Part shown: piece by piece, positions 1 through 7,858 of the stretch | How the letters are laid out: each line of letters opens with the position of its first letter | Position numbering within the stretch: the stretch's first letter is position 1 | Origin: a bacterium | GTDB lineage: Bacteria; Armatimonadota; Fimbriimonadia; Fimbriimonadales; Fimbriimonadaceae | Direction of reading: 5' to 3' | DNA: 64,000 bases | NCBI GenBank assembly: GCA_027483535.1 | Contig: JAIXUN010000002.1 | Coordinates: 1-64,000, forward strand | Program-made: the position numbers and the translations under genes | Notes under the pieces: model-generated | The model's input: the letters and a program-made list of their open reading frames with translations, nothing else | What the model was told of the DNA's origin: nothing | Database searches by the model: none

Positions 1-445
1 CCGTATTGCCACGGCTCCGCCGTTCTGGCCTTAAATGAGAACCCCTAACCCAGGGTTGAAACCCTGGGCTGCGATGATGGTCGCGGCTCCGCCGCTTGTT
101 CCGGACCCCTCACCCGGCCTTCGGCCACCCTCTCCCCCAGATGGGCGAGGGTTCCGCCATTGAAAAACTTTTATCGAGAAGGTCGGACCAAATTCCCCTC
201 CCCGATAAATCGGGGCAGGCACTGGAGGGGTGCCCCGGCAGGGCCGGGGTAGTTCCGGCAAATCCCACTCTACGAATAAAACGGAGAGTTCTCCTTCCCT
301 CAGCGAGTTGCGACTATCTGGTGCGGCCGACCACCCCGTCGCTCCGCGACACCCCTCCCTAGAGGGGAATTTAATCGGTCCGTTCCCTCCAAAAGGTCCG
401 GAGGACCGTCCAGACGGTTAGCCCAGACCGACGTGGTCTGGGCTA
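1..445. repeat. Intergenic block of mosaic hairpin repeats
   Basis: No credible gene is seen here. The stretch is a chain of short palindromic modules found again elsewhere in the window: a GGCTCCGCC module near 13, a CCCAGGGTT/AACCCTGGG hairpin near 50-70, a CCCCTCACC...CTCTCCCC module at 107-137, a full inverted-repeat element at 190-372, and a GGTCCGGAGGACC module at 392-404 followed by a CCCAGA/TCTGGG hairpin near 422-441. Reading frames in it are low-complexity and follow the repeats. Confidence 0.8.
190..372. repeat. Family A inverted-repeat hairpin element, copy 1
   Basis: The left arm begins AATTCCCCTC and the right arm ends GAGGGGAATT. Both arms share the frame AATTCCCCTC, GGAGGGGTG, GGGGT. 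The left arm carries a long cassette, with the hairpin CCCCGATAAATCGGGG, where the right arm has only TAG. The second slot holds CGGCAGGGCCG on the left and TCGCTCCGCGA on the right. The middle of about 60 nt is not shared. Confidence 0.75.
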
Positions 446-454
446 CAAAACGCC

Positions 455-1144
455 TTACTTGCGTCGACGCTTGGCAAACGCAGCCAATGCCAGACCCAAT
501 CCAGCGATCGTTGCGGGTTCCGGCACCGGGGTAACCGTCAGGTTCACCGGAGTGCTGTCGTAGATGTAATTGTCCGACCCGAAGCCTACGATCAGATCGA
601 TCGTATCGCCCGCCGCAAGAGAAACCGCGCTGAGCGAGAACGTGTGGGTCGAAGGGGTGTTCAGAACCGACCAAAGCTGCGTCGAATTCTTGTAGACGTA
701 GGTGTCGACCTTGCCCGAAGCACCGTTGCCGATACCGTCTCCCGCTCCAAAGTAGCCGGAAAGATCGAAGAGACCGCTGCTCGGAGCGGTGTAGCGGATG
801 GCGGCAAGCTCGTTAGAAGGACCAGGGTGCATGGTGACCTCACCGATCGAGATCAGTCCATCTCCCCCGTTGTAGCCAATAAGAGATCCCGAAATCAGCT
901 TGCTGATGACCGGAAAAGTTGTCGTGCTGAACGACCAGCTGTCCAGGGTGGCTCCACCCACCGACCCGGTCCCAGCAACGTTGGCAGCCGTGAAGCTTCC
1001 ACCAAGGGCCGAGATTTGGCCGTAGCTCCAAACGCCGTTCGGATTTCCGCTGGTAATCGAAAAGTCAGATTGAAGGTCAGCATGACCAACGGCCGCGAGG
1101 CTCCCCAAAACGCCAACTAGAGCAAAATTCTTTAAAGAAAGCAT
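455..1144 (-). CDS. PEP-CTERM sorting domain protein
   Basis: 229-residue exported protein. The N-terminus is a signal peptide (hydrophobic core about residues 6-20, cleavage probably after GHA). The C-terminus is a textbook PEP-CTERM signal: VPEPAT, a hydrophobic helix and the basic tail KRRRK. Such proteins are processed by an exosortase and are usually surface or matrix-linked. The central part is Gly/Ser/Thr-rich, probably a beta-sandwich, with no enzyme motif. TAGACT lies 6 nt before the ATG, so the message may be leaderless. The ligand is unknown, and no exosortase gene lies in this window. Confidence 0.9.
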   Translation of the reverse strand: MLSLKNFALVGVLGSLAAVGHADLQSDFSITSGNPNGVWSYGQISALGGSFTAANVAGTGSVGGATLDSWSFSTTTFPVISKLISGSLIGYNGGDGLISIGEVTMHPGPSNELAAIRYTAPSSGLFDLSGYFGAGDGIGNGASGKVDTYVYKNSTQLWSVLNTPSTHTFSLSAVSLAAGDTIDLIVGFGSDNYIYDSTPVNLTVTPVPEPATIAGLGLALAAFAKRRRK

Positions 1145-1150
1145 AAGGTC

Positions 1151-1156
1151 AGTCTA
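1151..1156 (-). promoter_or_regulatory. Candidate -10 hexamer of the PEP-CTERM gene
   Basis: TAGACT on the minus strand, 6 nt from the ATG at 1144. One of a set of TANNNT hexamers at this distance. No clear -35 is seen. Confidence 0.4.
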
Positions 1157-1218
1157 ACCCGTTTTCAGGAATCTGAACCTGTTAGAAAAGCGAGGTGTCG
1201 GCAAAGCGAGACTTCTTT

Positions 1219-1244
1219 AACATATCGATAATTCTCGATATGTT
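1219..1244. promoter_or_regulatory. ArsR operator, perfect inverted repeat
   Basis: AACATATCGA and TCGATATGTT form perfect 10-bp arms around a 6-bp spacer (TAATTC). The palindrome ends 17 nt before the arsR start and overlaps the expected -35 region for the TATCCT hexamer at 1249. It matches the AT-rich dyads bound by ArsR-family repressors, so autorepression relieved by arsenite is the likely scheme. Confidence 0.75.
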
Positions 1245-1248
1245 GGGA

Positions 1249-1254
1249 TATCCT
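1249..1254 (+). promoter_or_regulatory. Candidate -10 of the arsenite operon
   Basis: TATCCT, 7 nt before the arsR ATG and just downstream of the operator palindrome. The spacing implies a transcript that starts at or near the start codon. Confidence 0.4.
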
Positions 1255-1261
1255 TCACGTA

Positions 1262-1681
1262 ATGACCACGTTGCCCATCGTCGGAGACTCCACCGACCTG
1301 ACCCCGCAGGCTCTGGCGAGCGTCTTTAAGGCGCTCGGCGATCCCACTCGCTTGCGCATCTTCGAGTTCCTCTGCGCTCGATGCGGGGAAGTCGCGATGG
1401 AAGAATCCGGGGAAGTGCGGGCCGTGCAAACGCAGTCGGAAGGTGTGACCGTTGGGCAGGTGTGCTGCCACGTCACGGGTGACGAGAAGTTCAGTTCCAC
1501 CATCTCGTTCCACCTCAAAGAGCTGCGACTCGCGGGGCTGATTCGGTGCGAGAAGCAGGGCAAGTTCATGATCTGCTCCGTGAACCGAGACCGGGTGACG
1601 CTGCTCCAAAACTACTTTGCGGGTCGATTCACCTGCACCGGACCCAATTGCTCTGGACCCGATTGCGAGGAAGGCTGCTGA
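1262..1681 (+). CDS. arsR: ArsR/SmtB family metalloregulator of the arsenite operon
   Basis: 139-residue winged-helix repressor. The HTH core spans about residues 20-110, with [14 protein letters not shown] in the first helices and [16 protein letters not shown] (79-94) as the recognition helix region. It is cysteine-rich: 38, 41, a Cys68-Cys69 pair, and a tail with Cys125, 130, 135 and 139. Arsenite binding through cysteines is typical of the family, but which ones act here is inference. Its TGA overlaps the acr3 ATG by one base, and a perfect operator lies directly upstream. The place next to acr3 makes arsenite or antimonite the likely inducer. Confidence 0.92.
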   Translation: MTTLPIVGDSTDLTPQALASVFKALGDPTRLRIFEFLCARCGEVAMEESGEVRAVQTQSEGVTVGQVCCHVTGDEKFSSTISFHLKELRLAGLIRCEKQGKFMICSVNRDRVTLLQNYFAGRFTCTGPNCSGPDCEEGC

Positions 1682-2775
1682 TGTCGCAAAACGAATCCCC
1701 CTGCCCAACCGCTCCTAAGCGGCTTTCCTTCCTTGATCGGTTCCTCACGCTTTGGATTTTCCTAGCGATGCTGATCGGCGTTGGACTCGGATACTTTGTG
1801 CCCGGAACCTCGCAGTTCATCTCGCGATTCCAAGTCGGCACCACCAACGTTCCGCTCGCGATTGGACTCATCGCGATGATGTACCCACCGCTGGCAAAGG
1901 TGAAATACGAGCGACTGGGGGAGGTCTTCAAAAACAAGAAACTCCTCATTGTTTCGCTGGTGCAGAACTGGATTGTGGGTCCAACCCTCATGTTCGCACT
2001 CGCGATCCTCTTCCTAAGCGACAAGCCCGAGTACATGACGGGACTGATCCTAGTTGGCCTTGCGCGGTGCATTGCGATGGTGCTGGTTTGGAACGACCTC
2101 GCCGACGGTGACACCGACTACGCGGCGGGCTTGGTCGCTTTCAACTCCATTTTCCAGGTCCTCTTTTTTGGCGTGTACGCGTGGTTCTTCATCACCTTCT
2201 TGCCGCCGCTGTTCGGGCTTCAAGGGTCGGTCGTTCCGGTACAGATTGGCGAGATTTTCAGCTCGGTGATGATCTATCTGGGCATCCCCTTCTTCGCCGG
2301 AATGATCACGCGGTTAGTGGCGCTGAGAACCAAGGGCGCTGAATGGTACGAGAACGTTTTTCTCCCCAAGATCGGTCCGGTGACGTTGATCGCGCTGCTT
2401 GCGACCATCGTCGTCATGTTCTCCTACAAGGGGGATCTCATTGTTCGATTGCCGCTCGACGTGTTGCGGATCGCGATTCCGCTCGCCGTTTACTTCCTGA
2501 TCATGTTCTTTGTGAGCTTTTGGATGGGTCGGCGGGCTGGGGCCGATTACAAGCGCACCGCCACATTGGCGTTTACCGCCAGCGGCAACAACTTTGAACT
2601 CGCGATCGCGGTGGCCATCAGCGTTTTTGGTATCCAATCGGGGCAAGCGTTGACTGCGGTGGTCGGACCGCTGGTCGAGGTCCCGGCGCTGATCTCGCTG
2701 GTATCTGTGTCGTTCGCGTTGGGTCGAAAGTGGTTCGGGCTGCGACGCGGTTCCACCGCGGAGGTGGCGGCATGA
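1681..2775 (+). CDS. acr3: Acr3-type arsenite efflux permease
   Basis: 364-residue inner membrane protein with about ten hydrophobic helices, of the BART superfamily. It exports arsenite. The family signature [12 protein letters not shown] carries the conserved transport cysteine (Cys130), and [12 protein letters not shown] holds the conserved glutamate. The frame is open further upstream, but the ATG at 1681 gives the normal Acr3 N-terminus and overlaps the arsR stop (TGATG), so it is chosen. It overlaps the following phosphoesterase gene by 4 nt, indicating one coupled operon. Confidence 0.93.
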   Translation: MSQNESPCPTAPKRLSFLDRFLTLWIFLAMLIGVGLGYFVPGTSQFISRFQVGTTNVPLAIGLIAMMYPPLAKVKYERLGEVFKNKKLLIVSLVQNWIVGPTLMFALAILFLSDKPEYMTGLILVGLARCIAMVLVWNDLADGDTDYAAGLVAFNSIFQVLFFGVYAWFFITFLPPLFGLQGSVVPVQIGEIFSSVMIYLGIPFFAGMITRLVALRTKGAEWYENVFLPKIGPVTLIALLATIVVMFSYKGDLIVRLPLDVLRIAIPLAVYFLIMFFVSFWMGRRAGADYKRTATLAFTASGNNFELAIAVAISVFGIQSGQALTAVVGPLVEVPALISLVSVSFALGRKWFGLRRGSTAEVAA

Positions 2776-3515
2776 GAATCGCGATCTTTTCCGACGTCCA
2801 CGCTAATCTTCCTGCGATGCAGGTGGTCCGCGATCACATTGAATCGCAAGGGTACGAAGCGGTCTATTGCCTGGGCGATCTAGGGGGTTATGCAGCGCAC
2901 CCCAACGAGGTTCAGCGAATGGTGATGGAGATGGGCTGCCCAACCATTCTCGGCAACTATGACGAGGGCGTGGGGTTCGAACTCGACAACTGCGGTTGCC
3001 ACTATGTGAAGCCGTTCGACATTGAGATGAGCGAGCGCTCTTTCTTCTGGACTCGCGACAACACGGGCCCCGACGAGAAAGCCTGGCTGCGCACTCTGCC
3101 TCGCGAAATCCGTCTTGAGGCGGAGGGTCTGCGCGTGCTGCTCTGCCACGGCTCGCCAAGATCGACCACCGAGTACCTGTTCGAGAATCGGTCTGACGGG
3201 TTTTTGTCGCAGTTCACGCCGGGCGGGTCGGACGATGCTCACGCCGATCTGATCGTGTTCGGTCACACCCACGTGCCGTTTCATCGGGTGGTGAACGGGG
3301 TGCATTTCGTGAACTCGGGGTCGGTGGGTCGACCCAAAGACGGCGACCCTCGCGCGGGGTACGTGGTGCTGAGCTTCGAGTCGGGGTCGGCGAGTATGGA
3401 TGTCGTCCGGCTTGAGTACGACGTGGAGTCGGCTTGTCGGTCGTTGGTGGGGGTCGGCTTGCCGGAGTACTTCGCGGAGTATCTGCGGCATGGTGGCGTG
3501 ACTCCGGCCCCTTGA
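2772..3515 (+). CDS. Calcineurin-like metallophosphoesterase of the arsenite operon
   Basis: 247 residues with the full dimetal motif set: FSDVHAN (D-x-H), GDLGG, GNYD, CHGSP and FGHTHVP (GHTH). This is the YfcE/ApaH-like branch of metallophosphatases. The ATG at 2772 overlaps the acr3 stop (ATGA); the longer frame would add 14 residues without homology. Phosphatases of this type occur in ars clusters of other bacteria, but the substrate is not established. Removal of arsenate-containing or damaged phosphoesters is only a guess. Confidence 0.87.
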   Translation: MRIAIFSDVHANLPAMQVVRDHIESQGYEAVYCLGDLGGYAAHPNEVQRMVMEMGCPTILGNYDEGVGFELDNCGCHYVKPFDIEMSERSFFWTRDNTGPDEKAWLRTLPREIRLEAEGLRVLLCHGSPRSTTEYLFENRSDGFLSQFTPGGSDDAHADLIVFGHTHVPFHRVVNGVHFVNSGSVGRPKDGDPRAGYVVLSFESGSASMDVVRLEYDVESACRSLVGVGLPEYFAEYLRHGGVTPAP

Positions 3516-3558
3516 TGGGTTTGGTATTGGGTGGCAAGCAAGGGAAGGAATCCAATTC

Positions 3559-3748
3559 ATTCCCCTCCCCGATAGATCGGGGCAGGCACTGGAGGGGTGG
3601 TCCGAAGGACCGGGGTGGTTCCGGAAATTGCCACTCAAGACCTGCGTCCACGTTTCTGAAGGTTGATTCTGCGTCTGTTGGGAGTTGGAACTGTTCGTTG
3701 CTGCCGACCACCCCGCCCCTGCCGGGGCACCCCTCCAAAGAGGGGAAT
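3559..3748. repeat. Family A hairpin element, copy 2
   Basis: The left arm holds CCCCGATAGATCGGGG in the first slot and TCCGAAGGACC in the second. The right arm holds the GCCCCTGCCGGGGC cassette. The outer ends ATTCCCCTC and GAGGGGAAT match. The left arm is almost identical to that of the copy at 4195, but the centre differs. Confidence 0.75.
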
Positions 3749-4194
3749 ATGGTGTGTCCCTTCCTTACGTAAGGTCGGGAGGACTGGCAAGACTGTTAGC
3801 ATCGACTGTTAGGTCTGGGTAGAAGCGCCGACAAACCCAAAGGGCGGGCTTGTCCCAGCCTGTCCCGAAGGAACCTGAAGGACCGACCAGATCCTTCCAC
3901 GGAAGCAATGAACGGAGTCGACCAGGACAAAGGGGCGGAGCCCCGACCATCATCGCAGCCTAGGGCAACGCCCTAGGTTTGGGTGCCATCCAGAAAATTC
4001 CCCCTCGCCCATCCGTTTTCGGAGGGGAGAGGGGGCCAGGGGGTGAGGGGTGGTCTCCCTTTACCGCTGTTCTATTGCCAGGGCTCCGCCGTTCTAGTGT
4101 TCAAGGGAATCCCGAACCCAGGGTTGAAACCCTGGGCTGCGATGATGGTCGCGGCTCCGCCGCTCTGATGAGTTTGTGGCAGGCATCCCAATAC

Positions 4195-4384
4195 ATTCCC
4201 CCCCCCGATAGATCGGGGCAGGCACTGGAGGGGTGGTCCGAAGGACCGGGGTGGTTCCGGAAATTGCCACTCAATGCTTGTGACCAACTTTCTATGGGAG
4301 GGTTTTTCGTTCCCCGAGATTTAGGGTTAGCCGCTCCTGCAAACCACCCCGCCCCTGCCGGGGCACCCCTCCATAGAGGGGAAT
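4195..4384. repeat. Family A hairpin element, copy 3
   Basis: Same arms and cassettes as copy 2 (GATAGATC hairpin, GGTCCGAAGGACC, GCCCCTGCCGGGGC), with a different centre of about 70 nt. The copy seems recent because the arms are nearly unchanged. Confidence 0.75.
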
Positions 4385-4532
4385 ATGGTGTATCCCTTCC
4401 TTACGAATGGTCGGGAGGACCGGCAAGACTGTTTGGTCTGGGTAGGTGGATCTCATAACGTCAAAGGAAAGGCTCGCCCAGACCCAACATCTCCCCCGTA
4501 AACTCCCGCACCGGTAAACTCACGGTTCGACC

Positions 4533-5348
4533 ATGATTCCGGTGCTCTTTCAGATAGGCTCCTTCAAGCTTTACAGCTTCGGGGTCATGATGGTGGTGGC
4601 CTTCTTCGCAGGCATCCACATTGCAAAGCTCCGGGGGCGGAAGTTCGGACTCACCTTCGAGCAGATCGGCGACCTCGCGTTTTGGACCCTCATCGCTAGC
4701 GTCCTCGGCGCGCGAATCGTGTTCATCCTCATCGAGTGGGAGTACTATTCCAAAAAGCCGAACGAGATTTTCTCGCTTCAATTTCAGGGTCTCACCAGCT
4801 TTGGCGGACTCATTTTCGGCATCATCGCCTCCACCATTTGGGCCCGCCGAAATCGATTCGATCTGATGGCGCTGCTCGACGTGATGTCGCCCGCCTTCTT
4901 GGTCGGACACGCGATCGGGCGAATCGGATGCCTTTTGAACGGGTGCTGCTACGGCCACGTTTGCCCTCCCGGCTCTACTTTTGGGGTGCTTGCTCACGGG
5001 GCGGGAGACGACAAGCTCCACATCCCTGCGCAGGCCTACGATAGCGCGATGAACCTAGCGGCCTTGGGGCTGCTTCTTGTTCTGGAGAAGCGCTTTAAAT
5101 ACACCGGACAAGCGGCGGGCGTGGTGCTGATTCTCCATGGAATCGCCCGGTTTATCTACGAATTCTGGCGGGCCGGATCGAGTTCTACTTACTGGGGTTC
5201 GTTGCCCATCACCGAAGCCCAAGCGATGGCGTTTGTGATCAGCCTTGCGGGCGTTGGCCTGTACCTTTACGCAGCGGCGAGAGGGAAAAAGCGAACCCAA
5301 AAGCTTGAGCAGGAGCCACCCGTCGCCGTGGAAGGGGGCACCGTATGA
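4533..5348 (+). CDS. lgt: Prolipoprotein diacylglyceryl transferase
   Basis: 271-residue membrane enzyme that moves diacylglyceryl from phosphatidylglycerol to the lipobox cysteine of prolipoproteins. About seven hydrophobic helices are visible. The signature region GHAIGRIGCLLNGCCYG (about residues 128-144) contains the conserved Gly-Arg motif, and SFGGLIFG precedes it. Length is normal. It starts a run of four genes and overlaps the next by 4 nt. Likely substrates in this window include the lipoproteins at 43725 and 49561. Confidence 0.93.
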   Translation: MIPVLFQIGSFKLYSFGVMMVVAFFAGIHIAKLRGRKFGLTFEQIGDLAFWTLIASVLGARIVFILIEWEYYSKKPNEIFSLQFQGLTSFGGLIFGIIASTIWARRNRFDLMALLDVMSPAFLVGHAIGRIGCLLNGCCYGHVCPPGSTFGVLAHGAGDDKLHIPAQAYDSAMNLAALGLLLVLEKRFKYTGQAAGVVLILHGIARFIYEFWRAGSSSTYWGSLPITEAQAMAFVISLAGVGLYLYAAARGKKRTQKLEQEPPVAVEGGTV

Positions 5349-6322
5349 CCGGCGCGGAGCTGCTGAAAAAGTTCCAGGGTGTGAGGGCGGTCGTCGTCGG
5401 CGACCTCATGCTGGATGAATATATCTTTGGTCGAGCCACGCGGGTGAGCCAAGAAGCCCCCGTTTTGGTAGTGAAGCAAGACCGCTTTTCGGCGGTTCCC
5501 GGCGGCGCGGCGAACGTTGCCATGAACATGATGGCGCTCGGCGCGACGGTTGGCATCATCGGTGTGGTCGGAGCCGACCCGGCGGGCGAGATGCTGGAGC
5601 AAGCTCTGGAAATGAGCGGCATTGAGAACCGCGGAGTGATCACCGACCCGGCTCGCGCGACCACCAAAAAGACTCGTGTCGTGGCGAACCACTCGCACCA
5701 GGTGCTCCGAATCGACCGCGAAAACGACGATGCCATCGGTGCTGAGGTGCAAGCTAAGCTTCTCGCCAAGATCGACGCCGCATTCACCGACGCCCACGTG
5801 CTCCTTCTCTCAGATTATCAGAAAGGCGTACTTACTCCGGCGATGATCCAGCAGATCATTGCGATCGCAAAGTCGAAAGGTGTCGTGAGCGTTGCCAATG
5901 CCAAGCCGCAATCGATTCCGGCTTATTCCGGCGCCGGAGTGGTGACCCTCAACCGCTTTGAAGCAACTGCCGCTTCGGGGAGGAGCAAGACCATCACCGA
6001 CAACGAAGCCGAGGAGGTCGCGACCCTTCTCCGAGCGTCCATCGGCGTGGATTCGATGGTTGTTACCCTTGGAGGAAGCGGAATGGGCTGTGCTTCCGAT
6101 GAGGGATTTGTGCAAGTTCCGGCCGTAAAAGTTGAAGTTTACGACGAGGCGGGAGCGGGTGACACGGTGGTTGCGACCCTTGCCCTCGCCGCGGGATTCG
6201 GTCCGATCGGCAAAGAAGCGCTGGAGTTAGCTACCCATACCGCCGCCGCCGTGGTGCGAAAGGTCGGGGTCGCCGTGCCGAGCAACGACGATCTGGAACA
6301 GATCGCCGATATTCTGCGTTAA
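5345..6322 (+). CDS. rfaE1: PfkB-family sugar kinase, RfaE1/HldE-kinase-like
   Basis: 325 residues, similar to the kinase half of HldE, which phosphorylates D-glycero-D-manno-heptose 7-phosphate for LPS core. Motifs: VVVGDLMLDEYIFG at the N-terminus, VPGGAANVAMNM, LLSDYQKGVLT, and the anion hole with catalytic Asp in GAGDTVVAT. The usual DPK motif reads NAKP here. The nucleotidyltransferase half is absent. It sits between lgt and dTDP-rhamnose genes, fitting envelope glycan synthesis. Another sugar 7-phosphate or a ribokinase-like substrate is possible. Confidence 0.8.
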   Translation: MTGAELLKKFQGVRAVVVGDLMLDEYIFGRATRVSQEAPVLVVKQDRFSAVPGGAANVAMNMMALGATVGIIGVVGADPAGEMLEQALEMSGIENRGVITDPARATTKKTRVVANHSHQVLRIDRENDDAIGAEVQAKLLAKIDAAFTDAHVLLLSDYQKGVLTPAMIQQIIAIAKSKGVVSVANAKPQSIPAYSGAGVVTLNRFEATAASGRSKTITDNEAEEVATLLRASIGVDSMVVTLGGSGMGCASDEGFVQVPAVKVEVYDEAGAGDTVVATLALAAGFGPIGKEALELATHTAAAVVRKVGVAVPSNDDLEQIADILR

Positions 6323-6331
6323 GGCTCCCAC

Positions 6332-6958
6332 ATGAACATCCTCCCCTCCACCATCGCGGGTTTGCGGCACTATCAGCTCATCGCGCATGGCGATTCCCGA
6401 GGATCGTTCAAAGAGCTGTTCCGAGAAGAGCGTGCTGAGAAGTTTGGTCACCCGACCCACTTCCCGCAAGAGAACCTCTCGCGGTCGATTTACGGCGTCC
6501 TCCGAGGCCTGCACGGGCAATCTCCCCGACCCCAAGGGAAGCTGGTCACCTGTCTATTCGGGTCGATCTGGGACGTGGTGGCGGATATTCGGCCTGGCTC
6601 GCCGACCTATGGTCAGTGGGAAGGCTTTGATCTCACCGACAGCAATCATGGGCAGGTTTACGTTCCGCCCGGATGCCTTCACGGCTTTCTGGTCACCTCG
6701 CCAGAGGCGATCGTCATCTACAAAGTGACCGACACCTACGCCCCAGAAGGTGACTTCGGGGTTCGTTTCGACGATCCCGAGATTGGAGTGGAGTGGCCCG
6801 TGCCGCCGGGAATGATCCCGATTCTCTCTGCAAAAGACCAGGCGGCTCCGCTACTGAAAGACCTTCCCGCGAACCGGGTGATCTCTTATCAGGAGTCCAT
6901 CGAACTATCGCGAACCCACGGAATCGACGTTTCCGAGTGGCCCCATCCCGTCGGCTGA
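6332..6958 (+). CDS. rfbC: dTDP-4-dehydrorhamnose 3,5-epimerase family protein
   Basis: 208-residue cupin. Family landmarks: DSRGSFKELF, the catalytic His region LRGLHGQ (usually LRGLHYQ, so Tyr is Gly here), KLVTCLFGSIWDVVADIR and VPPGCLHGF. The length is near the family norm. It acts after RfbB and before RfbD in dTDP-L-rhamnose synthesis. rfbD follows at once; rfbA and rfbB are not in this window. Related sugar epimerases are the main alternative. Confidence 0.85.
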   Translation: MNILPSTIAGLRHYQLIAHGDSRGSFKELFREERAEKFGHPTHFPQENLSRSIYGVLRGLHGQSPRPQGKLVTCLFGSIWDVVADIRPGSPTYGQWEGFDLTDSNHGQVYVPPGCLHGFLVTSPEAIVIYKVTDTYAPEGDFGVRFDDPEIGVEWPVPPGMIPILSAKDQAAPLLKDLPANRVISYQESIELSRTHGIDVSEWPHPVG

Positions 6959-6972
6959 CCTCTCATCAAACC

Positions 6973-7830
6973 ATGAAAATTCTGGTGACAGGCAAGGGCG
7001 GTCAACTTGGGTCCGAGTTGCTTGCTTTGATCCCTCAGTCTTTGTCAAACGCCGAGACGGTGGGTGTTGGCACCGCCGACTGGGACCTCTCCCAACCGGA
7101 GCAAGGCGCCTCTTTCCTTTCAGCGTTCTCTCCCGATGTTGTGCTGCACTGCGGGGCGTACACCGCCGTCGATAAAGCCGAATCCGAGCCGGACATCGCC
7201 CTGCGAGTCAATGCCGAATCCACTGCGGCGATTGCGGATTGGTGTAAGTCTCAAGGTAAGAAACTTATCTATTTCTCCACCGATTACGTCTTTGATGGCA
7301 CCGGCACCGAGCCTTATCGAGAGGATCACGTAACCGCGCCGCTTGGCGTTTATGGTCGAACCAAGTTGGCAGGAGAGCAAGCCGTTCTAGCCGCTTCGGC
7401 CGAGAATCTGGTCTTGAGAATCAGTTGGGTGTACGCCACTCGGGGCAAGAACTTCCTGCTCACCATGCGCCGTTTGGCGGCGGGCGAGGGTCCGATCCGC
7501 GTGGTGAACGACCAACGAGGTCGCCCAAGTTACACCCGCCCGATCGCCGAAGCCGTTCTGGAGTGCGTCAAGCAAGAAGCAAGCGGGCTTTACCACCTGG
7601 CTCCCCAAGGCGAGACCACCTGGTTCGGGTTCGCCAAGCGCATCTTTGAACTCGACCCAGCCTGCACGGGCGCGATGGAAAGACTCGTCCCCATCACCAC
7701 GGCCGAGTTCCCGACCCCCGCCAAGCGACCCGCTTACTCCGTTCTGGACGGCTCGAAAATACAAAACGACCTCGGCATTGTTCTTCCGCATTGGGAAGAC
7801 TCGCTTGCCGAGGCCTTGAAGTCTTTGTAG
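6973..7830 (+). CDS. rfbD: dTDP-4-dehydrorhamnose reductase
   Basis: 285-residue SDR that completes dTDP-L-rhamnose synthesis. The Rossmann motif GKGGQLGSELL opens the protein, DWDLSQPE and HCGAYTAVDKAE are family-specific, STDYVFDG precedes the active site, and YGRTKLAGE is the Tyr-x3-Lys pair. The frame is open 60 codons upstream inside rfbC, but the ATG at 6973 gives the standard N-terminus. The stop codon lies within a terminator hairpin shared with the convergent gene at 7839. Confidence 0.92.
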   Translation: MKILVTGKGGQLGSELLALIPQSLSNAETVGVGTADWDLSQPEQGASFLSAFSPDVVLHCGAYTAVDKAESEPDIALRVNAESTAAIADWCKSQGKKLIYFSTDYVFDGTGTEPYREDHVTAPLGVYGRTKLAGEQAVLAASAENLVLRISWVYATRGKNFLLTMRRLAAGEGPIRVVNDQRGRPSYTRPIAEAVLECVKQEASGLYHLAPQGETTWFGFAKRIFELDPACTGAMERLVPITTAEFPTPAKRPAYSVLDGSKIQNDLGIVLPHWEDSLAEALKSL

Positions 7831-7858
7831 AAGCGCCTTTAGGAGTGCGCTTCTACAA
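7825..7858. terminator. Bidirectional hairpin covering two convergent stop codons
   Basis: TTGTAGAAGCGC and GCGCTTCTACAA form perfect 12-bp arms around a 10-nt loop. The rfbD stop (7828-7830) is in the left arm, and the stop of the minus-strand gene (7839-7841) is in the loop. It could stop transcription from both sides, although T-tracts are short. Confidence 0.6.

Larger units (their letters stand above)
3516..4532. repeat. Gene-free gap filled with mosaic hairpin repeats
   Basis: The gap holds two complete family A elements (3559-3748 and 4195-4384), GGTCC/GGACC modules, a family B-like module near 4010-4055 and a CCCAGGGTT/AACCCTGGG plus GCGGCTCCGCCGC unit at 4118-4165. The last repeats the one at 49-100 almost base for base. 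No gene is supported. Upstream of lgt two TAAACT hexamers (near 4499 and 4514) are possible promoter -10 boxes. Confidence 0.75.

Noticed and set aside
3214-3738. 174-residue minus-strand frame over the phosphoesterase end and repeats
   Set aside because: The first half is the repeat (EGCPGRGGVV-like) and the rest is antisense to a clear metallophosphoesterase.
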